Shown here piece after piece: positions 23,287-32,174 of a stretch of 64,000 nt of DNA. The notes beneath the pieces are model-generated. The model was not told the origin of the DNA and made no database searches. It saw nothing but the letters and a program-made list of their open reading frames with translations. The stretch's first letter is position 1; every line of letters begins with the position of its first letter. The position numbers and the translations under genes were made by a program. The DNA comes from Desulfurobacteriaceae bacterium (GTDB lineage: Bacteria > Aquificota > Aquificia > Desulfurobacteriales > Desulfurobacteriaceae), in NCBI GenBank assembly GCA_027063785.1, contig JAMORC010000063.1, positions 116,836-180,835 on the forward strand, given 5' to 3'.

Positions 23287-24864
23287 CTACCCTTTTTTGG
23301 TCTTGGCTTCTCTAACATTTCCGGTTTCTGGATCGTATTCAATCCTTGGGAAGAGAATTCCTCCCTTTTCCAGTTCCGCCTCCGGTTCCATTCCTCCCCA
23401 GGAGGAGAATTCCTTAATCCTCCACTCATTTACCGGCTTTTTTATTTTTAGAAGTGAGGCCATCTTTTCCGCGGAGTTTGGCATATAGGGATAAAGGAGG
23501 GCGGTTATAAACCTCAGGGATTCCACCATGTTGTAAAGGACGGTATCCAGCTCTTCATCCCTTCCTTCTTTCCTCAGCGTCCAGGGAGCCCTTCTGTCTA
23601 TATAGAAGTTTACAAATGAAACAAACTGCCAGATTTCATCTAAGGCCTTTGAAAGCTCTCCTTTGGGGATTAACTCAATAACCTTCTCGACGGTTGCATT
23701 TGCTTTTCTCTTTATTTTTGCGTCAAGTTCGTCAAATTCCCCTTTTGGAGCAGGGAGTTTGCTTCCCCTGTACTTTTTTAGCATGGAGAGCGTTCTGTTA
23801 AACAGGTTTCCTAAGTCGTTGGCAAGTTCTCCGTTAATTCTCTGGACGAGCTTCTCAAAGCTAAAGTCTCCATCAAGTCCGAAGGAAACCTCCCTGAACA
23901 TGAAGAACCTGAACTGATCAACGCCAAACTTCTCGGCAACCTCAAAGGGATTTATGACGTTTCTTTTTGACTTGCTCATTTTTTCACCGTTTACAGTCCA
24001 CCACCCGTGGGCAAAGACCCTTTTTGGAACGGGAAGTCCTGCAGACATCAGGAAGGCGGGCCAGTAAACGGCGTGGAACCTCAGGATATCCTTACCGACA
24101 AGGTGGAGATCTGCGGGCCAGTAACGGTTAAGCCTTTCCTCGTCATCGGGATAGCCTACGGCCGTTAAATAGTTGGTAAGGGCATCGAACCAGACGTAGA
24201 TAACGTGTTTTTCGTTTATCGGCACGGGAATTCCCCAGGAAAAGCTTGTCCGACTTATAGATAAGTCCTTAAGGCCTTGTTTGACAAAATTTACTACTTC
24301 ATTTCTCCTGAACTCGGGAGCTATGAAGTCCGGATTTTCTTCGTATAACTTAAGGAGCTTCTCCTGGTACTTACTGAGCCTGAAGAAGTAGCTCTCCTCC
24401 TTAACTTTTGTAACTTCTCTGCCGCAGGCAGGACAGAGCTTCCCTTCCAGCAGATCCTTTTCCGTGTAGTACGTCTCACAGGGAATGCAGTACCATCCCT
24501 CGTACTCTCCCAGGTAGATGTCTCCGTTCTCGTAGCATTTCATAAAAATGTGCTGGACAGCCTTAACGTGGTCGGGGTCTGTTGTCCTTATGAACCGGTC
24601 GTAAGAGATGTTCAGCAGTTTCCAGAGATCTTTAAATACGGGGACGAGTGAATCAACAAACTCCTTTGGGGACATACCTTTTTTCTCTGCGGCCTGTTGT
24701 ATTTTCTGGCCGTGTTCGTCTGTTCCCGTTAAGAAAAAAACGTCCCTGCCCAGGAATCGGTTAAACCTGGCAATTATGTCGGCGGCTACGGTAGTGTAAG
24801 CGTGGCCTATGTGGGGTTTATCATTTACGTAGTAGATGGGAGTAGTGACGTAGAACTTCCCCAT
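23287..24864 (-). CDS. metG: Methionyl-tRNA synthetase
   Basis: The 525-residue class I synthetase has HIGHAYTTV near residue 18 and KMSKSKRNV near residue 296. A zinc-type insertion with CPAC (near residue 144) and CIPC before it lies in the connective peptide. The anticodon-binding helical domain follows, and the short C-terminus lacks the extra dimerisation domain found in many bacteria, so it is the monomer-length form. It has its own -10 box (TATAAT on the minus strand at 24906-24901) after the dapD terminator. Confidence 0.98.
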   Translation of the reverse strand: MGKFYVTTPIYYVNDKPHIGHAYTTVAADIIARFNRFLGRDVFFLTGTDEHGQKIQQAAEKKGMSPKEFVDSLVPVFKDLWKLLNISYDRFIRTTDPDHVKAVQHIFMKCYENGDIYLGEYEGWYCIPCETYYTEKDLLEGKLCPACGREVTKVKEESYFFRLSKYQEKLLKLYEENPDFIAPEFRRNEVVNFVKQGLKDLSISRTSFSWGIPVPINEKHVIYVWFDALTNYLTAVGYPDDEERLNRYWPADLHLVGKDILRFHAVYWPAFLMSAGLPVPKRVFAHGWWTVNGEKMSKSKRNVINPFEVAEKFGVDQFRFFMFREVSFGLDGDFSFEKLVQRINGELANDLGNLFNRTLSMLKKYRGSKLPAPKGEFDELDAKIKRKANATVEKVIELIPKGELSKALDEIWQFVSFVNFYIDRRAPWTLRKEGRDEELDTVLYNMVESLRFITALLYPYMPNSAEKMASLLKIKKPVNEWRIKEFSSWGGMEPEAELEKGGILFPRIEYDPETGNVREAKTKKG

Positions 24865-24900
24865 AAAGGAGCCTCCTGAAAAGTTTAGTTACCGAGGAAA

Positions 24901-24906
24901 ATTATA
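24901..24906 (-). promoter_or_regulatory. Probable -10 box of metG
   Basis: The minus strand reads TATAAT at 24906-24901, and 36 bases separate it from the metG ATG, with CAGGAGGCTCC in the leader. The -35 region falls inside the GC-rich dapD terminator, so no normal -35 box is visible. Confidence 0.4.
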
Positions 24907-24912
24907 GGAAAA

Positions 24913-24928
24913 GGGCGGAAGGCCGCCC
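24913..24928 (-). terminator. Rho-independent terminator after dapD
   Basis: On the minus strand GGGCGG pairs with CCGCCC across a four-base loop, directly followed by TTTTCC. It begins five bases after the dapD stop, so it should end the long minus-strand run that begins at argS. Confidence 0.75.
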
Positions 24929-24933
24929 GAAGT

Positions 24934-25752
24934 TTAAACCGGAACGTTAAATTCCCTGAGGACTTCGTTAAGGGAAGTTTTCTTGTCGGTTGACTCCTTC
25001 CTTTTTCCGATTATAAGGGCGCATGGAATGTGGTATTCACCTGCGGGGAATTTCTTCACCCTTGTTCCCGGTATGACGACGCTCCTTGCGGGAATTCTCC
25101 CCCTGTACTCTACCGGCTCGTCGCCGGTTACATCGATGATCTTTGTGGACGCTGTTATGACTACGCCTGCACCGAGGACTGCTTCTTCCTCGATTATTGC
25201 CCCTTCGACTATTATGCATCTTGATCCTATGAAGCAGTTGTCCTCTATTATTACGGGAGTAGCGTTGGGGGGTTCGAGAACTCCTCCAATTCCCACGCCT
25301 CCGGAGAGGTGAACGTTTCTTCCGATTTGCGCGCAAGAACCGACCGTAGCCCATGTATCAACCATCGTTCCGGAGCCGACATAGGCACCTATGTTGACGT
25401 AGGAGGGCATGAGGATGGCGCCCGGTTCAATGTATGAACCGTACCTGGCCGTGGCCGGAGGAACCACCCTTACTCCTAACTTTTCCCATCCCTTCTTGAG
25501 GGGAATTTTGTCGTAGTACTCAAAAGGTCCTACTTCCATAACTTTCATCTGTGAAATGGGGAAGAACAGGAGAATTGCCTTCTTTACCCAGTCGTTAACC
25601 TTCCAGTTGCCCACGCTTATCCTTTCGGCAACCCTCAATTTCCCCTTATCGATGAGATCAACAGTCTCCCTTACGGCTTCGGCATACTTTTTCTCCTTCA
25701 AAAGTTCCCTGTTTTCCCATGCTTCTTCTATCATCTGTTTCAGCTCTTCCAT
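24934..25752 (-). CDS. dapD: Tetrahydrodipicolinate N-succinyltransferase
   Basis: DapD transfers succinyl from succinyl-CoA in the lysine and meso-diaminopimelate pathway. The 272-residue protein has an N-terminal helical region (about 1-95) and a left-handed beta helix of hexapeptide repeats (about 105-215) with GSYIEPGAILMPSYVNIGAYVG and GGVGIGGVLEP. The signature CFIGSRCIIVEGAII is present, and the final LIIGKR segment closes the domain. The succinylase route is therefore the likely one for cell-wall diaminopimelate. It follows xth at eight bases. Confidence 0.97.
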   Translation of the reverse strand: MEELKQMIEEAWENRELLKEKKYAEAVRETVDLIDKGKLRVAERISVGNWKVNDWVKKAILLFFPISQMKVMEVGPFEYYDKIPLKKGWEKLGVRVVPPATARYGSYIEPGAILMPSYVNIGAYVGSGTMVDTWATVGSCAQIGRNVHLSGGVGIGGVLEPPNATPVIIEDNCFIGSRCIIVEGAIIEEEAVLGAGVVITASTKIIDVTGDEPVEYRGRIPARSVVIPGTRVKKFPAGEYHIPCALIIGKRKESTDKKTSLNEVLREFNVPV

Positions 25753-25760
25753 GTTACCTC

Positions 25761-26540
25761 CTATAGTTCAAATTTTGCGTAAACTGGGGCGTGGTCGGAA
25801 GGAAGAACGTTTCCCTTTTTTCTCCTTGCCTCAACGTCAATGTCGCACTCAGTGCACCTTTCAAGGAGGGGTTTTGTAGCAAATATATAGTCAATTCTCA
25901 AGCCCCTGTTTCTGGTGAAAGCTCCGGTTTCGATGTCCCACCAGGTGAACTGAACCCTTTGAGGATTTTTCTCCCTGAAAAGATCGTAGAGACCGAAGGA
26001 AAGAAGTTCCTTCATTGCCTCCCGTTCTTCTTCCATGAACCCTGGCCTTCCTTTCCATATCATCGGGTCGTAAACGTCCTTATCCTCAAGGGCTACGTTA
26101 AAGTCTCCGGCAACTATAACGGAGTCTTCGGGGGAAAAGTTTTCTTCGAGGAAAAGTTTAAGTTTCGTTAGGAAATAAATCTTGTAGGCGTGTCTTTCCG
26201 TTCCCTTTTCTCCTCCTCTGGGAACGTAAACGTTGATTAGAGAGAATTCTTTAAACCTGACGGTTATGATCCGCTTTTCGTCTTCCTCCCCGTCAGGCCA
26301 TCCTTTTAAAACCTCCATAGGTTTTAGCCTTGTACAGGTTGCAACGCCGTTGTAGGCCTTTTGCCCGTGCACGGAGCAGGAATAGCCGATTGAAGAAAAT
26401 GATGAGTAGGGATAAAGCTCTTCTTCCACTTTTATTTCCTGAATAGCTAAAGCATCTACTGAGTTTTCTTTGAGCCATTTAATAACAAGCTTTTCTCTTA
26501 CCCTTATAGAGTTGACGTTCCAGGTTGCTACCGTTATCAC
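25761..26540 (-). CDS. xth: Exodeoxyribonuclease III / AP endonuclease
   Basis: The 259-residue protein cuts at abasic sites and has 3' exonuclease and phosphatase activity. It opens ATWNVNSIRVR and carries AIQEIKVEEE (metal Glu), INVYVPRGGE, VAGDFNVALE, TWWDIETGAF, RGLRIDYIFA and SDHAPVY (catalytic Asp-His) in the normal order of the DNase I-like fold. The start is GTG with GGAG upstream. It overlaps the tolQ-like gene end by four bases. Confidence 0.97.
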   Translation of the reverse strand: MITVATWNVNSIRVREKLVIKWLKENSVDALAIQEIKVEEELYPYSSFSSIGYSCSVHGQKAYNGVATCTRLKPMEVLKGWPDGEEDEKRIITVRFKEFSLINVYVPRGGEKGTERHAYKIYFLTKLKLFLEENFSPEDSVIVAGDFNVALEDKDVYDPMIWKGRPGFMEEEREAMKELLSFGLYDLFREKNPQRVQFTWWDIETGAFTRNRGLRIDYIFATKPLLERCTECDIDVEARRKKGNVLPSDHAPVYAKFEL

Positions 26541-27160
26541 TTCTCCAGTCCTTTAAAGTTGTTGGCAAGGAGTACTCCAGCTACTTCAATTTCTGAAGCT
26601 ATTCTGTCGAGCTTTTTCTGAAAGAGGTTGTATGCAACGATTGCCGGGATTGCGACTACAAGTCCGAAAATTGTTGTAAGGAGTGCCTCTGCTATTCCTG
26701 CCGAAAGTTGCTGTGGATTTCCGATTGACGTTCCCCCCATGGTGAGGACCCCGAAGATCTTAACCATGCCGAGGACTGTTCCTAAGAGTCCCAGAAGGGG
26801 AGAAACTGCTGCTATTGTTGAAAGGAGGGCGAGTCCCCTCTCCAGTGTTGAAAAAGACCTTCTTGCCACGACTTCGAATGCGTTTAAAAAGTTTTCTCTG
26901 GTGGGCTCTCCGAGGTTTTTCAGGGCTTCCATAACTACTGTGGTAAGGAAGTTCTTCCTTTTTTTACACAGCTCAACGGCGTCTGCCAGGTCTCCCTGAG
27001 ACAGGAAGGTTATGAGCAGTCTTAGGTCTTCTTTTGGGACGATCCTTCCCATCCTGAGCGTTAATATCTTCTCTATTATTATTGCCGTTGAAACTATTGA
27101 GAATAGCAGAAGTATGTAGCCCACTATTCCCGACTTATTGATTATCTCAAGTCCTTCCAT
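26537..27160 (-). CDS. MotA/TolQ/ExbB family proton channel subunit
   Basis: The 207-residue inner-membrane protein has one helix near the N-terminus (about 12-32) and two in the C-terminal half (about 110-130 and 158-182). It carries the conserved TolQ/ExbB segment (LLGLLGTVLGMVKIF, GIAEALLTTIFGLVVAIPA). Such proteins form proton-driven channels powering TonB or Tol systems. The partner ExbD/TolR is not adjacent; the next gene downstream is xth. So it may work with distant genes, and I cannot choose between TolQ and ExbB. Confidence 0.92.
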   Translation of the reverse strand: MEGLEIINKSGIVGYILLLFSIVSTAIIIEKILTLRMGRIVPKEDLRLLITFLSQGDLADAVELCKKRKNFLTTVVMEALKNLGEPTRENFLNAFEVVARRSFSTLERGLALLSTIAAVSPLLGLLGTVLGMVKIFGVLTMGGTSIGNPQQLSAGIAEALLTTIFGLVVAIPAIVAYNLFQKKLDRIASEIEVAGVLLANNFKGLEK

Positions 27161-27944
27161 TTTCCTCTCCCCCTATCTTCCTGGCGAATATTAGGTAAGC
27201 CGTGTGGGCAGGCATTCTGTCTTCCGGTCGGAACCTGTCCGGTACTGTCTTATACTTCCTGAGGAGCAGTTCGGAGACTTCAACGTCAATGAAAGGCAAT
27301 TTCTCCATAGCTTTCAGGGTTTCTATTACCTGGTTGGCGGTTGGGACGAGAATTCCCATCATTCTTCCCACTTTTAAAGCCTCGTAAGCCCTGTCAAGGT
27401 AGAGCCAGGGTTCCCTTACGTCCAGGAATAGAGCATCGACATCCTTTTCGTCAAAGCCTTCGGCAATATCCCTGTGCTTTACCTCTACTCTTTTCTCAAG
27501 TCCGACTTTTCTGAGGTTGGAGAGGGCGTTTTTTATAAATTCCTCCCTCCTTTCGTAGGATATAACCTTTCCTTCCGGGCCGACTGCCTGGGCAAATACG
27601 GCAGTCATAGCTCCGCTGCCTATTCCGCTTTCAACGACCGTATCCCCGGGCTTAACGTCTAGCCTTAAGAGTATGTAGGCGGCATCCTTTGGGTAAACGA
27701 TCTGTGTAAGCCTGTTAAGTTTGTACATTATGAAGTCGTAGAGCGTGCAAGGGAGGAGCAGGTATTTGAATCCTTTATGGGTTTCAACTTCTGATCCGTA
27801 GGGAATGCCTGTGAGATCTGAAAGCTTAATCCTTCCCCTGTCGGTATTGAACTCCCCTTTTGTGACGGATAGGTTGATAAAGTACTTCTTGTTCTTCTCC
27901 CTATCGTAAAGAATTACTGTGTCTGTTTCTTTAACCTTGGTCAT
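27147..27944 (-). CDS. trmI: tRNA (adenine-N1)-methyltransferase TrmI
   Basis: TrmI methylates A58 in the T-loop of tRNA, a modification important for tRNA stability in thermophiles. The 265-residue protein starts with a small N-terminal beta domain and has the Rossmann SAM site VVESGIGSGAMTAVFAQAVG near residue 110 and FLDVREPW with the catalytic Asp. The acidic end of the SAM motif is EREEF-like (YERREEF). I place the start at ATG 27944 with GAGAGG upstream. A longer in-frame start exists but lacks this support. It overlaps the lytic transglycosylase gene by 14 bases. Confidence 0.94.
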   Translation of the reverse strand: MTKVKETDTVILYDREKNKKYFINLSVTKGEFNTDRGRIKLSDLTGIPYGSEVETHKGFKYLLLPCTLYDFIMYKLNRLTQIVYPKDAAYILLRLDVKPGDTVVESGIGSGAMTAVFAQAVGPEGKVISYERREEFIKNALSNLRKVGLEKRVEVKHRDIAEGFDEKDVDALFLDVREPWLYLDRAYEALKVGRMMGILVPTANQVIETLKAMEKLPFIDVEVSELLLRKYKTVPDRFRPEDRMPAHTAYLIFARKIGGEENGRT

Positions 27945-28983
27945 TTTTCCTCTCTTTAGAGAGCTTAACAATTAGGAGGGTCTGTCCCCTGTATACGACT
28001 CCTCTCCTGAGACTGTTAAGTTCTTTTATCAGTTTCGGTTCAACGCCGAACTTCTTCGCTATATAGGAGACCCTTTCAGCTCTTCTGGGTACGTAAATGT
28101 ATACTTTCGAGGAACTTACGTATTTTAAGAAATCCTTTCTTTTAAAGTGTTTGGAAGGAACGTAAACGTAATAGCCGGCTGGCACGATGCCCCTTTTGAA
28201 TGTTCTGTTGAACCTTTTCAGGAGGGGATATGAGATTGAAAGCTTTTTTGAAATTCTCCTGAGGTAGGTTCTGGAAACAACTTTTACTTTTATAAGGTTC
28301 TCACTCGGTTCTTTTTTAAGAAGGCCGCTCTTCTTAATAACGTTCAGGACTGCGTAAAACTTGGGGACGTAGTTTAGTGTTTCGTCCGGGAGCTTCGTTA
28401 AGTCCCAAAATTCATCTGCTCCCAGCTTTTTCAACCTGTTTTCAATTCTGCCCGGTCCTGCATTGTAGGCGGCAATAGCTAAATCCCACCTGTTGAAGAG
28501 GCTGTAAAGGTACTTGAGGTATCTTGCTGCTGCCCTTGTGGATTTTTCCAAATCAAACCTTTCGTCTATGTATCGGTTAACCTTTAAACCGTATTTCCGG
28601 GCTGTTGCGGGCATAAGTTGCCACAGGCCTGCGGCTCCGGCTTTTGAGACTGCATCGGGGTTGCCGTTGCTTTCAACTACGGCAAGTAAAGCAAGGTCTT
28701 CGGGAAGTCCTTCTTCTTTAAAAATCTTCTTTACAGTAGGATAGAAGAGTTTAAAGTTGTCAACATAGGAGAAAAGCTTGAGCCTGTTCCACCTGTTTCG
28801 GTAATAGGAGCGCCAGAACTGAAAAGAGGGTTCGTTCCAAGGGATGTCGAGGTATACTGATGAGTCCCCGCATTTTTCCTTTGTTATGCAGGAAAGGAGA
28901 GCTGCTGACTCCTTCTTAACGGTACTGTAAATCTCACCAGCCTGTGCCGTGAGGAGGCACAGGGCCAGTAGGGGTTTAAGCAT
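27931..28983 (-). CDS. Membrane-bound lytic transglycosylase with LysM domain
   Basis: The 350-residue protein has a signal peptide ([14 protein letters not shown]) and a lytic transglycosylase domain (about 90-200). The catalytic glutamate is in [22 protein letters not shown] near residue 107 and AYNAGPG near 172, the SLT/MltD pattern. One or two LysM-like repeats follow (about 235-340, [20 protein letters not shown]) that bind peptidoglycan. This is MltD-like. It cleaves glycan strands in the periplasm. It overlaps yebC upstream by eight bases and trmI downstream by 14. Confidence 0.93.
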   Translation of the reverse strand: MLKPLLALCLLTAQAGEIYSTVKKESAALLSCITKEKCGDSSVYLDIPWNEPSFQFWRSYYRNRWNRLKLFSYVDNFKLFYPTVKKIFKEEGLPEDLALLAVVESNGNPDAVSKAGAAGLWQLMPATARKYGLKVNRYIDERFDLEKSTRAAARYLKYLYSLFNRWDLAIAAYNAGPGRIENRLKKLGADEFWDLTKLPDETLNYVPKFYAVLNVIKKSGLLKKEPSENLIKVKVVSRTYLRRISKKLSISYPLLKRFNRTFKRGIVPAGYYVYVPSKHFKRKDFLKYVSSSKVYIYVPRRAERVSYIAKKFGVEPKLIKELNSLRRGVVYRGQTLLIVKLSKERKNDQG

Positions 28984-29719
28984 TGTTCATAACCTCTTCG
29001 GGCATGTCAAAGTTTGAATATACTTCCTGAACGTCATCAAGGTCTTCAAGAGCTTCAAGAAGCTTCAACACTTTCTGAGCGGTTTCCCCTTCTACCCTCG
29101 TGGTTGTTGTTGGGATAAGGTCGAGTTTTGCCTCTTCAACCTCAATGCCCGCGTCAATCAGCCCTTTCCTTACATCCTCAAGCTCCGACGGTTCGGTGTA
29201 GACTACAAATTTTTCATCTTCCCTTACAACATCCTCTGCACCGGCCTCAATTGCCGCCATCATGACTGTCTCTTCATCAAACTTATCTGCAGGAACTGTT
29301 ATTACGCCTTTCCTTTCAAACATCCATGAGACGCACCCGGATGTCCCCAGGTTACCGCCGTGTTTGGAGAAGGCGTGCCTTACCTCGGATGCAGTCCTGT
29401 TCCTGTTGTCGGTTAAACATTTTACGATTATTGCGACACCGCCGGGTCCATACCCTTCGTAAGTGACTTCTTCGTAGGACTCCCCTGCAATCTCCCCAGT
29501 TCCTCTCTTTATTGCCCTTTCTATGTTTTCTTTGGGCATGTTGAACTTCCTGGCTCTCTCTATTGCTGCCCTCAGCCTCGGATTTGATTCAGGGTCTCCC
29601 CCGCCTTCCCTCGCGGCAACAGTAATTTCGCGAGCAAGTTTCGTGTAAATTTTCCCCCTCTTTGCATCCTGAGCTGCCTTTCTATGTCTAATGTTTGCCC
29701 ACTTTGAGTGTCCGGCCAT
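28976..29719 (-). CDS. YebC/PmpR family regulator
   Basis: The 247-residue protein is a member of the YebC family ([22 protein letters not shown] at the start and [19 protein letters not shown] in the middle). The family was annotated as transcriptional regulators; work in several bacteria shows that members help ribosomes through difficult sequences. The three-domain layout and length are standard. Its stop overlaps the transglycosylase start by eight bases and it lies 33 bases after nikR. Confidence 0.95.
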   Translation of the reverse strand: MAGHSKWANIRHRKAAQDAKRGKIYTKLAREITVAAREGGGDPESNPRLRAAIERARKFNMPKENIERAIKRGTGEIAGESYEEVTYEGYGPGGVAIIVKCLTDNRNRTASEVRHAFSKHGGNLGTSGCVSWMFERKGVITVPADKFDEETVMMAAIEAGAEDVVREDEKFVVYTEPSELEDVRKGLIDAGIEVEEAKLDLIPTTTTRVEGETAQKVLKLLEALEDLDDVQEVYSNFDMPEEVMNNA

Positions 29720-29752
29720 CCCTTTACCTCCTTAAAAGTTTCATGGAGAAAT

Positions 29753-30160
29753 TTAAGGCTCTATTCCGGTGAAGACTAACTTACCGTGTTTTACTCCTTT
29801 TAGGGAGATAAGCTTATCTGCCAGAGCTTTGATTTCCTTTGCTTTCCCTTTAACGGCAATCGTTTCAAGGCAGTGGTGGTGATCTATGTGGATATGCATG
29901 GTTGATATGATGTTCTCAAGGTAACTGTGTTCAATTTCCGTTATCTTTTCGGCAAGTTCCCTTTTGTGGTGGTCGTAGACAATTGTAAGAGTTCCGAAAA
30001 CTTCACTCTCTTCGTCCACGCTTTCTTCTATGAGCGCTGCCCTTATCAAATCCCTTATGGCTTCGGAACGGCTGACATAACCCTTCCTTTCCAGGAAGGA
30101 ATCAAATTTTTCCAGAAGCTTTTCGTCTATTGAAACGGCGAACCTTACTACTCTTCCCAT
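29753..30160 (-). CDS. nikR: Nickel-responsive regulator NikR
   Basis: NikR represses or activates nickel uptake genes. The 135-residue protein has an N-terminal ribbon-helix-helix DNA-binding domain (RVVRFAVSIDEKLLEKFD, RKGYVSRSEAIRDLIRAAL) and a C-terminal ACT-like nickel domain. The metal ligands are all visible in HKRELAEKITEIEHSYLENIISTMHIHIDHHHCLE: one His, then His-x-His and the cysteine. It overlaps the TatD fusion gene by 13 bases. A nickel regulator fits the hypE and hydrogenase biology of this group. Its operator sites are outside what I could find here. Confidence 0.95.
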   Translation of the reverse strand: MGRVVRFAVSIDEKLLEKFDSFLERKGYVSRSEAIRDLIRAALIEESVDEESEVFGTLTIVYDHHKRELAEKITEIEHSYLENIISTMHIHIDHHHCLETIAVKGKAKEIKALADKLISLKGVKHGKLVFTGIEP

Positions 30161-31536
30161 TTCTTGAACCTCTTAAACTCCCTTATTTTAAAGGGAACTC
30201 CGAGCTTTTCGGATAGTTCTTTGAAGCTCTTCTCGTCAAAGCCCGGGTACCTGACCGCTGTAATCTGGACGTTAAATCCCTTTTCCTTTACGTCTTTTAT
30301 GAACTTTAACAATGAGTTCCAGCTTTTCTCCCCGAACTTTGGCTTGACAATCCTGCGGTATTCCTCCGGAGTTCCTGCATTAACGCTGATGCTGAATGAA
30401 TCAACGATTCCTTTAAGCTCGTCTAATATATCTTCTCTACCTGTTATTAAGTATCCCAGTCCGCAGGTATCAACCCTAACCGGTGTTTCCTTTGAGAACT
30501 TCTTGATCCACTCGGCTACTTTTTTAAGCTCTTCGAACCTCTCAAAAGGCTCCCCGTAGCCGCAGAAAACTATTTCTTCGTATACTCCGGGATTTTTAAT
30601 CCTGTACATGTACTCTTCGGCTATCGGTTCTCTTGAAAGTTTCAGTTTGTAACCGAGTATGAAGTCCTCGTATCCCCTGAAGCAGAACTTACAGTTACAC
30701 GGACATTTTGTTGTAAGGTTAATGTAAAGCCTGTTTCCTACTTGATATACCAATTTTTCTTTTGATTCCTCACTGCTTAAGGGAAGGTTAAAGAGCCTTT
30801 TAGCGTTGACTGATGTGATCCTGTCTATGTCAGAGAACTTTAAACCCAGGAACTCTGCAATTGCCCTTGCTGTGTAAGCAACGAATATTGGCTTATTCCT
30901 CTTACCCCTTACCGGCTGGGGGGCAAGGTATGGGGAATCTGTTTCAATGAGCAACCTGGAAGAGGGTACGTACTTGAGCGTTTCTCTGAGGGATGAGTTC
31001 TTCGGGTAGGTAACTATCCCGGAATAAGAAATGAACAATCCCGTGTCAAGTGCTGCTTCTAAAAGCTCTTTCTCTCCGCTGAAGCAGTGGACTACTCCTT
31101 TAACGCCTTCAAAGTGCTTCCTTATAAAATCTGCCATCTCTTTTGCTGCGTTTCTCGTGTGGATAATGACGGGAAGCTTAAGTTCCTTGGCAGCTTCTAC
31201 CTGCATTTCAAAAATCTCATACTGCTTTTCCTTTGGTGAGAGGTTCCTGTAGAAATCGAGGCCGGCTTCTCCTACTGCAACGACTTTGGGGCTTTTGGCG
31301 AGGTTTATTAGTTTATCGTAGTCCTTTTCAGAGTAGTTTTTTGCTTCGTGAGGGTGTATTCCGACAGTGGCAAAGATGTTCTTTGAGTTTTCGGCAAGGC
31401 TGATCGCTTTTCTGCTGTCTTCAAGGTCACAGCCAACGGTTATAACGGCTTCCAGTTTTTCTTCGCATTCTTTTATGACTTCTTCCCTATCTTCGTCAAA
31501 CTGCGGAAAGTGAAGGTGAGCGTGGGTATCTATCAC
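30148..31536 (-). CDS. TatD-family DNase fused to a radical SAM domain
   Basis: The 462-residue protein joins two enzymes. The N-terminal TatD metal-dependent DNase (about 1-255) has DTHAHLH, GEAGLDFY, IHTRNA, HCFSG and ETDSPYLAP, all metal ligands in order. The C-terminal radical SAM domain (about 265-462) has CPCNCKFC (CxxxCxxC) and GYGEPFERF. TatD-linked radical SAM proteins are known as a separate family encoded next to tatD; here they form one chain. The start is GTG 31536 because GGAGGGAAGA precedes it and TatD proteins begin at this point; an upstream GTG at 31548 has no ribosome site. It overlaps the SPOR gene by four bases and nikR by 13. Confidence 0.92.
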   Translation of the reverse strand: MIDTHAHLHFPQFDEDREEVIKECEEKLEAVITVGCDLEDSRKAISLAENSKNIFATVGIHPHEAKNYSEKDYDKLINLAKSPKVVAVGEAGLDFYRNLSPKEKQYEIFEMQVEAAKELKLPVIIHTRNAAKEMADFIRKHFEGVKGVVHCFSGEKELLEAALDTGLFISYSGIVTYPKNSSLRETLKYVPSSRLLIETDSPYLAPQPVRGKRNKPIFVAYTARAIAEFLGLKFSDIDRITSVNAKRLFNLPLSSEESKEKLVYQVGNRLYINLTTKCPCNCKFCFRGYEDFILGYKLKLSREPIAEEYMYRIKNPGVYEEIVFCGYGEPFERFEELKKVAEWIKKFSKETPVRVDTCGLGYLITGREDILDELKGIVDSFSISVNAGTPEEYRRIVKPKFGEKSWNSLLKFIKDVKEKGFNVQITAVRYPGFDEKSFKELSEKLGVPFKIREFKRFKKWEE

Positions 31537-32174
31537 TCTTCCCTCCACTTGAGGATAGAGTCAAAACCTTTCCTCTTGAGTTCTCTCTTAACTGAAAGAG
31601 CTTCCTCCTGTGAATCAAAATATCCCACCACTACCCTTGTCCTGTCATCGAAGAACTCTGTTTTTGCATCAAACCCCTTTGCTTTAAGCTCCGATGCAAA
31701 CCTTACAGCATTTGACCTGTTTCTGAAAACGCCGACCTGAAGGTAGTAAACTTTCTTGGGAACAACTTCGTTTGTAGAAGGTGTAGCTTCTTCTTCTTGA
31801 GTGGTATTTGAGGATTCAGCGCTCTTTTCCGTTACATTTTCACCAGATGTGGCGTTTTCTTCGGCGGTTTCTGCCGTGGCGTTTGTCAGACTTTCGCTGT
31901 TTTTCTCTGATTCCTTAGCTTCCGGTTTTTCCTCTTTCGTTACTTTCTCCTTTTCTTCTCCGACTACCTTATTTTCTACCTGTGGCTGGGGTCTTGAAAC
32001 GGGATTGACTTTCAGCAGTGCTTTAAGAAGCCGTTTCTTTTCAACTTCGCAGATCTGCTTTTCCTCCTTTTTGCCCGCCTGCTTTCCTATGTAGTACCCG
32101 ACGCCGTAGGAGAAAATTACAACTACGACGGCAATTGCCGCCAAAATCAGGTTAAGTTTCCTATCCCCTTCCAT
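31533..32174 (-). CDS. SPOR domain protein
   Basis: The 213-residue protein has an N-terminal membrane helix (about 8-28) and a long disordered middle rich in Glu, Ser, Thr and Lys (about 45-135). The C-terminal SPOR domain (about 140-210) contains YYLQVGVFRNRSNAVRFASEL and RVVVGYFDSQEEA. SPOR domains bind denuded glycan strands at the division septum. ATG 32174 is chosen because GGAGGAT lies upstream at normal spacing, and it overlaps the argS stop by one base. This is probably a division or septal wall protein. Confidence 0.9.
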   Translation of the reverse strand: MEGDRKLNLILAAIAVVVVIFSYGVGYYIGKQAGKKEEKQICEVEKKRLLKALLKVNPVSRPQPQVENKVVGEEKEKVTKEEKPEAKESEKNSESLTNATAETAEENATSGENVTEKSAESSNTTQEEEATPSTNEVVPKKVYYLQVGVFRNRSNAVRFASELKAKGFDAKTEFFDDRTRVVVGYFDSQEEALSVKRELKRKGFDSILKWREE

